DNA of 8,379 nucleotides from an uncultured Clostridia bacterium. GTDB lineage: Bacteria > Bacillota > Clostridia > Christensenellales > Pumilibacteraceae. A program made the translations under genes and the position numbers. Shown in pieces: positions 1 to 4,930 of this stretch (the first letter of the stretch is position 1; every line of letters begins with the position of its first letter). Below the pieces are notes generated by a model that ran no database searches, was not told the origin of the DNA, and saw nothing but the letters and a program-made list of their open reading frames with translations. Location of the stretch: contig CAMUAL010000051.1 in the NCBI GenBank assembly GCA_947086925.1, forward strand, positions 1 through 8,379, written 5' to 3'.

Positions 1-1
1 C

Positions 2-112
2 GACGATTATATGAAAATCGTATATAACGCGAACGGTAAAGAAGAAATTGTATCGCTTGAAGAACTCGAAAGTTCAACCTTGTTTTCAAACGGTGCACCA
101 AGTCAATTATAG
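2..112 (+). CDS. C-terminal end of an unrecognised protein (5' end outside window)
   Basis: An open frame enters from the left edge and ends at TAG (110-112), giving 36 visible residues ending in NGAPSQL. It is acidic and hydrophilic (KEEIVSLEELESS) with no membrane segment and no motif I recognise. An ATG at 11-13 could be the start of a 33-residue peptide, but only ten bases lie upstream, so a ribosome binding site cannot be judged. The tail of a longer protein is more likely. A hairpin with a T-rich tail begins at the stop codon, as expected at the end of a real gene. Function unknown. Confidence 0.5.
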   Translation, partial: DDYMKIVYNANGKEEIVSLEELESSTLFSNGAPSQL

Positions 113-151
113 CTTGAACTTCTTTAAGATTGTTTGAGCTATTTTTATTAT
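109..151 (+). terminator. Probable intrinsic terminator after the left-edge gene
   Basis: Bases 109-119 can pair with 132-142 (11 pairs, two of them G-U) around a 12-base loop, followed by a T-rich run (142-154). The left arm overlaps the TAG stop of the upstream gene. The stem is AT-rich, so termination may be partial. The DUF1653 gene starts only 18 bases after the T run, leaving little room for a separate promoter, so read-through is likely. Confidence 0.5.
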
Positions 152-168
152 TTTGGGAGGTGACGCAA

Positions 169-396
169 ATGGAAGTAAAAGTAAACAGAATTTACAGACA
201 CTTCAAGGGAGATTTGTACTTGGTGGAAGGAATTGCGCAAAACAGCGAAACACTCGAAAAACTTGTCGTTTACCGCGCGCTTTACGGCGACAATTCGCTT
301 TGGGTTCGCCCCTATGACATGTTTACCGAAGAAGTACAAGGAAAATCGCAGAAGCACAGATTCGAACTTTACGAAGTTAAAAGCGCGCGAAAATAA
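169..396 (+). CDS. DUF1653 family small protein
   Basis: A 75-residue protein starting MEVKVNRIYRHFKG. The pattern IYRHFKG...LYLVEGIA, then S-E-T, VVYRALYGD..LWVRP and MF.EEV is the signature of the DUF1653 family: a compact, mostly beta domain common in Bacillota and Proteobacteria with no established biochemical role. I chose ATG 169 because GGGAGGTGA (155-163) lies five bases upstream and the family signature begins right after it. The in-frame ATG at 130 would add 13 residues and lacks such a site. The family domain fills about residues 3-60, and the remaining C-terminal tail is charged. It sits between a terminator-like hairpin and a strong terminator, so it is a single gene or the last of a leaky operon. 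Family call firm; function unknown. Confidence 0.85.
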   Translation: MEVKVNRIYRHFKGDLYLVEGIAQNSETLEKLVVYRALYGDNSLWVRPYDMFTEEVQGKSQKHRFELYEVKSARK

Positions 397-451
397 CGCA
401 GATAATCGTAAGTAAACATGATTTCTCCGTCGGTTAGCTTATAATTAAAGC

Positions 452-491
452 AAAGAGCGGTGTTATGCAAAGCATAGCAACCGCTCTTTTT
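452..491. terminator. Terminator between convergent DUF1653 and zinc-ribbon genes
   Basis: AAAGAGCGGT (452-461) pairs perfectly with ACCGCTCTTT (480-489). The stem continues inward through 462-468 and 472-478 to an AAA loop, with one bulged A at 479. The plus strand continues TTTTT (487-491), a good intrinsic terminator for the DUF1653 gene. On the minus strand the stem is followed by a shorter broken T run, so it may also stop the opposing zinc-ribbon gene. Confidence 0.85.
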
Positions 492-515
492 AATAAGCCG
501 AAAATACGTTAAAAC

Positions 516-842
516 CTAATCTTTGAAATATCCTATATTCGACGACTGTTTGGGATTAAACGTAAAATTGCAAATTGACGCTACAAGCGAGTAAATTCCG
601 AAAGTAATCATTCCGAGAAAAAAGTAAGCGCACGTTCTCGACTTCCACCCCGCAGGTTTCAAAGACGTATGATTGATAATAAAACTGCCTATGAAACCGA
701 GAAAAAACGTCAGAATAAATCTGACGGCGTTTTTACCGTCGGTTGAACTTAAAATAGGTTCGTTTTTAATCCTACAACCGCAATGAACGCAAATCTCGGC
801 ATCTTCATGCACTTCTTTGCCGCACTTAGAACAAAAAGCCAT
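516..842 (-). CDS. Zinc-ribbon membrane protein with TM2-like C-terminal region
   Basis: A 108-residue protein. Residues 4-21 form a zinc ribbon with two CxxC pairs (C4, C7, C18, C21; 10-residue gap), of the type that often precedes membrane or regulatory domains. A short linker leads to two hydrophobic segments (about 41-57 and 71-90) separated by a polar stretch (NHTSLKPAGWKSRT). The C-terminus has the sequence NIGYFKD. The two-helix region resembles TM2-like families, but I could not confirm this. The zinc ribbon probably sits on the cytoplasmic side. Start ATG 842-840 is preceded ten bases upstream by AAAGGAGA (853-860). The gene diverges from an Xre-type regulator and has a near-consensus promoter whose spacer is filled by a palindrome, so it is likely repressed by that neighbour. 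No enzyme motif is visible and the function is unknown. Confidence 0.8.
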   Translation of the reverse strand: MAFCSKCGKEVHEDAEICVHCGCRIKNEPILSSTDGKNAVRFILTFFLGFIGSFIINHTSLKPAGWKSRTCAYFFLGMITFGIYSLVASICNFTFNPKQSSNIGYFKD

Positions 843-874
843 AAAATATCATTCTCCTTTGTTTTGATATATTC

Positions 875-904
875 ATTATATATCTTACAGTTGTAAGATG
901 TCAA
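875..904 (-). promoter_or_regulatory. Sigma-A promoter of the zinc-ribbon gene
   Basis: Read on the minus strand, TTGACA (904-899) and TATAAT (880-875) are both perfect consensus hexamers, separated by 18 bases. Transcription would begin near 868, giving a leader of about 26 bases that contains the AAAGGAGA ribosome binding site. Operator 1 (882-899) occupies the spacer almost exactly, so a protein bound there should block RNA polymerase. Confidence 0.85.
882..899. promoter_or_regulatory. Operator 1, perfect palindrome in the divergent promoter region
   Basis: ATCTTACAGTTGTAAGAT is a perfect inverted repeat with 8-base arms and a two-base centre, the size and symmetry expected of a site for a dimeric Xre/Cro protein. 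It overlaps the -35/-10 spacer of the zinc-ribbon promoter. A second copy of the same motif lies 29 bp away. Confidence 0.75.
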
Positions 905-910
905 ACATTT

Positions 911-928
911 TTCTTACATTTGTGAGAA
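911..928. promoter_or_regulatory. Operator 2, second copy of the palindrome
   Basis: TTCTTACATTTGTGAGAA repeats the operator 1 pattern (TCTTACA, two bases, TGTRAGA) with one mismatch between its arms. Its centre is 29 bp from that of operator 1, and it lies 12 bp before the regulator's ATG. It is well placed for autoregulation: any promoter for the regulator gene should overlap it. Confidence 0.7.
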
Positions 929-940
929 TATATATATTAT

Positions 941-1150
941 ATGGATTATCAGAACAAATTCAAAGACATTTTAAAAGAATTGCGACTTGAAAAAAAGTTG
1001 GGGCAAGTGGAACTTGCAAAAGCAATCGGCGTAAGTAAGGGCGTTATCAGCTTGTGGGAGAACGGACTTCGGGAGCCTAATATGTACTCTTTGATATTAC
1101 TTGCAACTTATTTTAATATTTCCATAGACGAACTTGTGGGATTAAAATAA
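941..1150 (+). CDS. Xre/Cro-type helix-turn-helix regulator
   Basis: A 69-residue protein that is almost entirely one HTH_3 (Xre/Cro/cI) domain. LRLEKKLGQVELAKAIGVSK shows helices 1 and 2 (about residues 10-29). VSKGVISLWENGLREP (31-46) is the turn and recognition helix with the typical W-E-x-G motif. YSLILLATYFNISIDELVG (49-67) is the closing helices. There is no sensor or dimerisation domain, so it resembles minimal phage-type or SinR-like repressors. ATG 941 is the only early in-frame start, and no good ribosome binding site precedes it: only GTGAG (922-926) inside operator 2, fourteen bases upstream. The mRNA may therefore be leaderless or poorly translated. It diverges from the zinc-ribbon gene, and two palindromes in the gap suggest it represses both genes. 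That target is inferred from position. Confidence 0.88.
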   Translation: MDYQNKFKDILKELRLEKKLGQVELAKAIGVSKGVISLWENGLREPNMYSLILLATYFNISIDELVGLK

Positions 1151-1251
1151 ATCGGATTTAAAAAGTCTTTTTGAAATGCACACGAAAATCGGTGATTTAA
1201 TACGGCTTGCAATAGCTTGCTAAAATAAATTATCGGTGGTATACTTACCGT

Positions 1252-1713
1252 ATGTTTAACATTGTTTTGGTAGAGCCGGAAATACCGCAGAACACCGGCA
1301 ATATTTCACGCACTTGCGCATGCACAGGCGCCCGCCTGCACCTTATTAAGCCTTATGGTTTCGAACTAAGCGACCGCACGGTTAAACGCGCCGGACTCGA
1401 TTATTGGGACAAACTCGAACTGTTCGAATACGACGGCATAGAAGAATTTTTCGATAAAAACCGCGGAGGGGAATTTTTTTATTTATCGACAAAAGCCAAA
1501 CTGCGCTATACCGATATATCCTACCCCGACAACTGCTATCTAATATTCGGAAAGGAAACAAAGGGACTGCCCGAAAACCTTGTTTTCGGAAACCCCGAGC
1601 GCGCGCTGCGAATCCCCATGGGCAAACATTTAAGGTCGCTGAATTTAAGCAACAGCGTTGCTTTGGTGCTTTACGAGGCACTGCGTCAGCAAAACTTTTT
1701 CGATTTGATATAA
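1252..1713 (+). CDS. trmL: tRNA (cytidine(34)-2'-O)-methyltransferase TrmL
   Basis: A 153-residue SPOUT-class methyltransferase, close to the roughly 157 residues of E. coli TrmL (YibK). The family enzyme uses S-adenosylmethionine to methylate the 2'-OH of the wobble base (position 34) in certain leucine tRNAs and acts as a dimer in the cytoplasm. The N-terminus MFNIVLVEPEIPQNTGNISR (1-20) matches the family start. RAGLDYW is at 46-52. The trefoil-knot, SAM-binding elements are visible as IFGKETKGLPE (98-108), RIPMG (120-124) and SLNLSNSVALVLYEALRQ (129-146). ATG 1252 fits the family N-terminus; GGTGGT (1235-1240) is a weak ribosome binding site. The gene stands alone, 101 bases after the regulator gene and ended by a strong terminator. 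No clear promoter is visible in the 1151-1251 gap. Confidence 0.93.
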   Translation: MFNIVLVEPEIPQNTGNISRTCACTGARLHLIKPYGFELSDRTVKRAGLDYWDKLELFEYDGIEEFFDKNRGGEFFYLSTKAKLRYTDISYPDNCYLIFGKETKGLPENLVFGNPERALRIPMGKHLRSLNLSNSVALVLYEALRQQNFFDLI

Positions 1714-1728
1714 TTCTCGCACGCAATA

Positions 1729-1773
1729 AAAAAGCGTCTTATCCCCCTTTAAAGCGGGTTTAAGACGCTTTTT
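1729..1773. terminator. Strong bidirectional terminator between trmL and rubrerythrin
   Basis: AAAAAGCGTCTTA (1729-1741) pairs perfectly with TAAGACGCTTTTT (1761-1773), a 13-base stem. Inside, a CCC/GGG pairing can extend it. The plus strand continues TTTTTGTTTTTG and the minus strand TTTTTTATTG, so it can end both convergent genes. The trmL stop is 15 bases to the left and the rubrerythrin stop 23 bases to the right. Confidence 0.92.
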
Positions 1774-1796
1774 GTTTTTGTGTTTGAATTTGCGGC

Positions 1797-2336
1797 TTAA
1801 TAATTTTCCTCTTTCAGCATGAAAAAGCTTTTCTGATGAGCGCATACGGGACAAACCGAAGGAGCGGCGTCGCCCACATGCAGGTATCCGCAGTTGCGGC
1901 AAACCCATACAACCTTTTCTTTGCGCTCGAACACTTCGCCGTTTTTAATATTGGCAACGAGTTTGAGATAACGCTGTTCGTGACTCTTTTCGATTTCGGC
2001 AACCATAGAAAACAGCTTTGCAATGTTATCGAATCCTTCCGCTTTTGCTTCTTCGGCAAAACGCGCGTACATATCAGTCCACTCGAAGTTCTCGCCGTTT
2101 GCCGCATCGGTCAAATTCGTTTCGGTGTCGGCAATACCGTTGTGAAGCAGTTTAAACCAAATTTTTGCATGTTCTTTCTCGTTCAATGCGGTTTCGCGGA
2201 AAAATTCGGCGATTTGCTCGTAACCGTCTTTTTGCGCTTTGCTCGCATAATAGTCGTATTTGTTGCGTGCCATGCTTTCGCCGGCAAACGCTTCCATTAA
2301 GTTGGCTTCCGTTTTGGTACCTTTTAAAGATTTCAT
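1797..2336 (-). CDS. rbr: Rubrerythrin
   Basis: A 179-residue cytoplasmic non-haem iron protein that reduces hydrogen peroxide in anaerobes, taking electrons through its rubredoxin domain. Residues 1-135 are the ferritin-like four-helix domain. All expected diiron ligands are present: E20 (AFAGES), E53 and H56 (NEKEH), E82 and E85 (GENFEWT), E116 and H119 (EIEKSH). Residues 142-179 are the C-terminal rubredoxin-like domain with CRNC (C146, C149) and CPVC (C162, C165) holding a single iron. Length and order match classical rubrerythrin, with no missing residue. ATG 2336 is preceded by GAGGTGA (2341-2347), four bases upstream. It lies 62 bases after the glucokinase gene, so read-through is possible, but a TATAAT in the gap suggests its own promoter as well. 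Confidence 0.96.
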   Translation of the reverse strand: MKSLKGTKTEANLMEAFAGESMARNKYDYYASKAQKDGYEQIAEFFRETALNEKEHAKIWFKLLHNGIADTETNLTDAANGENFEWTDMYARFAEEAKAEGFDNIAKLFSMVAEIEKSHEQRYLKLVANIKNGEVFERKEKVVWVCRNCGYLHVGDAAPSVCPVCAHQKSFFMLKEENY

Positions 2337-2372
2337 ATATTCACCTCTCGTTTGTTATTATTTTTCATTGTT

Positions 2373-2378
2373 ATTATA
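2373..2378 (-). promoter_or_regulatory. rbr: Possible -10 element of the rubrerythrin gene
   Basis: On the minus strand TATAAT occurs 36 bases before the rubrerythrin ATG, in the gap after the glucokinase gene. No convincing -35 hexamer lies 16-18 bases upstream (the 17-base position reads TAATAA), so this is a weak call, or an activator-dependent promoter. The surrounding bases loosely resemble a PerR box. Confidence 0.35.
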
Positions 2379-2398
2379 TGCCTTGTATTCGGTTTTTA

Positions 2399-3337
2399 TT
2401 ATTCCATTAAAAGACTTGCCGCACCTAATATTCCCGCATTGTTTCCGAGCGACGCTACCACGATTTCGGTACGCAGACTGTCCTCTCCGCCGTACCTAAG
2501 TGCGTCTACCTTGCGTTGCAAAGGCACCGTTAAATATTCGCCTTGCGCCGAAATTCCGCCGCCTATTATAACCGCCTGACAGCGGAATATATTTATTATA
2601 TTAGCAATGCCTTCCGCCAAATATTTTATGTAATTGTCAACCACTTCGCGCGCCGTAACGTCGCCCGCTTTGGCACACTCGAAACTCGTTCTGCCGTCCA
2701 CCTTGTTAAGGTCGCCGCCAACAAATTCCCACATTTTGCTGTTAAGGTCGTTCTTCATGGCAAATTCGGTATCGCGTATAAGCGCGGTTGCCGACGCGTA
2801 CGCTTCGAAACATCCCCGACGTCCGCACGTGCATTTTACGCCGCCCGTTCTTATTACCATATGCCCCACTTCGGCGCCCAAACCGCGGTATCCCTCGAAC
2901 ATTTTTCCGTCCACTACAAAACCGCCGCCAACTCCCGTGCCGAGAGTTATAAACGCGGTATCGGTAAATCCCATGCCCGCTCCGAAACGCGCCTCGCCGA
3001 GTGCCGCCGCATTTGCGTCGTTGCATACGCGCACTTTAAGTCCGGTGAGTTTACCGAGTTCTTCCGCAAGAGGCACGCCCGTCCAATACAGATTGCAACT
3101 GTACTCCACGTAACCGCGCGAGCTGTCGACAATACCGGGACACCCTACGCCTATTCCCTCGACTTCTTCACCCTCTTTAAGTTTGGCTATCTGAGCGGCT
3201 ATATCCTCCGCCACTTCGCTATACGGGCGCGTAGGCTTTGTCGGAATGGTGCTTCTTCTGATAATTTCGCCGTCGTGCGAAACAAGTGCGGCTTTTATAG
3301 TAGTGCCGCCTATGTCTACTCCAATATATTTCTTCAT
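2399..3337 (-). CDS. glkA: ROK-family glucokinase
   Basis: A 312-residue cytoplasmic sugar kinase of the ROK family; members of this length and pattern in Bacillota phosphorylate glucose to glucose-6-phosphate with ATP. The N-terminal phosphate loop is DIGGTTIKAALV (8-19). NDANAAALGEA (106-116) carries the catalytic aspartate D107. LGTGVGGG (132-139) is the second phosphate-binding loop. E156 and H159 (GAEVGHM) contact sugar and zinc. The ROK zinc motif CTCGRRGCFE (169-178) supplies C169, C171 and C176. The adenosine region IIGGGIS is at 257-263. ATG 3337 gives the expected N-terminus; the upstream AAGGCGG is only a fair ribosome binding site. The gene is 42 bases after the acidic membrane-protein gene with no terminator between, so probably co-transcribed. 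ROK proteins can differ in sugar specificity, so glucose is likely but not certain. Confidence 0.9.
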   Translation of the reverse strand: MKKYIGVDIGGTTIKAALVSHDGEIIRRSTIPTKPTRPYSEVAEDIAAQIAKLKEGEEVEGIGVGCPGIVDSSRGYVEYSCNLYWTGVPLAEELGKLTGLKVRVCNDANAAALGEARFGAGMGFTDTAFITLGTGVGGGFVVDGKMFEGYRGLGAEVGHMVIRTGGVKCTCGRRGCFEAYASATALIRDTEFAMKNDLNSKMWEFVGGDLNKVDGRTSFECAKAGDVTAREVVDNYIKYLAEGIANIINIFRCQAVIIGGGISAQGEYLTVPLQRKVDALRYGGEDSLRTEIVVASLGNNAGILGAASLLME

Positions 3338-3379
3338 ATTTAACCCGCCTTATCGGTTGAAAATTACAGTTCTGATTTT

Positions 3380-4828
3380 TTACTTCATGATTATGGTGTT
3401 GAGCGAACCCGTGATTTCGTCTTTTTCCTGTCGGCGTTTGCTGTTTAGGTAGTCGTTGAAAACAGCAGCCGCATTGCGCCTATTAAGTATTATGTATTTG
3501 CGGGTAAGAGGCAAACCGCCTGTTTCTGCAACAACCTGTTTGCGGTCTTCCTCTTGCTTTTTACCGTTCTTTTCACCTTGCCCCTGCTTTGACGAAACTT
3601 TCGCAGCCGCGGGCGAAGGTGCGGGATTGCCTTCCTCGGACAAAATATTCTCGGCTCTGCGCTCTATTTCGGCTATGTCCTTCGCAGTGGGTCGCCGTAT
3701 TATCGTGCGCACCCTCGTTGCGGGCATTTTGCTTTTGTCGGGCACGTGCTCGGGTTCTTCTATGGGTATTATTCTTTTATGCTTTTCGTGAACAACGGTG
3801 CGGTGTTCGACGGGAACGATTTCGGCATCCACTTCTTCGGGAACGTCGGCAATATCTTCGCCGTACGCCGATTCCTCTTTACCGAACGCCGAATCTTCAT
3901 ACTCGTATGCAGTCTGTTCTTCTTCCGACAGCTCGCCGTGTTCCTCGGATTCTTCACGCGATAATTCTTCGCCGCCGTCGGAATCTTCCGCAATACCGTC
4001 GAGTTCGTATTTTATACCGTCGGCGTCTTTTTTGTCGTAAACGTCTTTCGGTCGGTCGGCGGTATCGTCGGCAACTATATTTCCGAATACGTTGGTAAGC
4101 TCGTATCCCTCTTGTATTGCCCTTTTAAGCTCGTTGCTTATGTGATTTTCGCCCGAGCCGTTTTCCGAACCCGTTACAAGTTTATCGATTTCGTCGAATA
4201 TGGTCTGCGCCGTTTCCGGCGGTATATCTTCGGGTTCGTGAGCTTTCTCGTTTTCCGACTGTTCATCTGTATACGCATTTTCGTTTAATTCGGAATCGCA
4301 CCGCGAATTGTCGCCGTCGTATATGCTTGCAGGCGAATCCTCGCTACTATCCGCCGTATTCGCTACGTCCGTATCGGCATTGTCTTCTTCGGCTTTATCT
4401 TTTTTATTCTCTTTTCCGAATTCCGCTTCGTAGGCGGAAACAAGTTTTTTACCGCGCGTTTTCACTCCTACTGCAATTACAGCCATAAGGCATATGCAGA
4501 ATACAACGAGCGGAACGGCAAGACCAACTATTCCCAAATCGGCGAAAAGCCCCGCCGCCTGTCCGATTTTCGGCACGGAAAAAAGCGTTTTGCCGTTCAT
4601 GGCAAACGCAAGATTGTCACCGCTTTCGCCCGCGCTTAATCCGAACGGCTCGAACATTAACACAGCCGCAAACGCCGCCGAAACAAGCGACGCGAGCAAA
4701 ATAAGCGTTCCTATAATTATAACTATTACGTCAAAAGCATTGCGCTTACGCGACTTACGGAACAAAAATACGCAAAATACAACGGCAAACAAAAGAGCAA
4801 CTGCCGCCGTAATACCGTAAAATACCAT
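3380..4828 (-). CDS. Membrane protein with three TM segments and a long acidic cytoplasmic tail
   Basis: A 482-residue protein I do not recognise. Three hydrophobic segments lie at about 4-23, 33-58 and 94-122. Basic runs RKSRKR (24-29) and KTRGKK (123-128) place the N-terminus outside and the tail inside. The tail (about 123-482) is strongly acidic and low-complexity to about 340 (many E, D and S), then becomes basic (RVRTIIRRP, 372-380; AEIERRAENIL, 386-396). It ends in a more ordered segment containing RKYIILNRRNAAAVFNDYL (443-461). The frame is open to 4915, but that start lies upstream of a perfect promoter (4863-4891), so it cannot be used from that transcript. I chose ATG 4828, with GGTAGGA nine bases upstream. 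ATG 4855 is possible only as a near-leaderless start. The gene follows spoIIE. No enzyme motif is visible; a scaffold or cell-envelope role is a guess. Confidence 0.7.
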   Translation of the reverse strand: MVFYGITAAVALLFAVVFCVFLFRKSRKRNAFDVIVIIIGTLILLASLVSAAFAAVLMFEPFGLSAGESGDNLAFAMNGKTLFSVPKIGQAAGLFADLGIVGLAVPLVVFCICLMAVIAVGVKTRGKKLVSAYEAEFGKENKKDKAEEDNADTDVANTADSSEDSPASIYDGDNSRCDSELNENAYTDEQSENEKAHEPEDIPPETAQTIFDEIDKLVTGSENGSGENHISNELKRAIQEGYELTNVFGNIVADDTADRPKDVYDKKDADGIKYELDGIAEDSDGGEELSREESEEHGELSEEEQTAYEYEDSAFGKEESAYGEDIADVPEEVDAEIVPVEHRTVVHEKHKRIIPIEEPEHVPDKSKMPATRVRTIIRRPTAKDIAEIERRAENILSEEGNPAPSPAAAKVSSKQGQGEKNGKKQEEDRKQVVAETGGLPLTRKYIILNRRNAAAVFNDYLNSKRRQEKDEITGSLNTIIMK

Positions 4829-4862
4829 TGACGATGTTCCTACCGCCGATAACATTATTACT

Positions 4863-4891
4863 ATTATACAATCGGTATCGTATTTTGTCAA
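4863..4891 (-). promoter_or_regulatory. Consensus sigma-A promoter of the acidic membrane-protein gene
   Basis: On the minus strand TTGACA (4891-4886), a 17-base spacer and TATAAT (4868-4863) match the vegetative consensus at every position. Transcription should start near 4856, about 28 bases before ATG 4828. The promoter lies in the 102-base gap after the spoIIE stop, so this gene, and probably the glucokinase gene after it, can be expressed without spoIIE. Confidence 0.88.
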
Positions 4892-4930
4892 CCGTAAAAA
4901 TGAAGTTGAAAGCAAAATGCGCGCATTGCG

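Noticed and set aside
1151..1251. Possible promoter for trmL (TTGAAA at 1171, TTTAAT at 1196)
   Set aside because: The spacer would be 19 bases and the -10 is poor. Nothing in this gap is convincing, so trmL may rely on a non-consensus promoter or on read-through from the regulator gene.
1836..2300. 154-codon plus-strand frame antisense to rubrerythrin
   Set aside because: Rubrerythrin on the minus strand has all metal ligands; the antisense frame lacks a ribosome binding site and any motif.
2543..3343. 266-codon open frame on the plus strand, antisense to the glucokinase gene
   Set aside because: The minus-strand frame encodes every ROK motif. The antisense translation is rich in R, A, Y and H with no recognisable domain, and the open frame is a by-product of the codon composition of the real gene.
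4916..4927. Palindrome AATGCGCGCATT just after the spoIIE stop, considered as a terminator
   Set aside because: At most a four-pair stem with a four-base loop, and the following sequence is not a continuous T run. It may weaken read-through but cannot be called a terminator.
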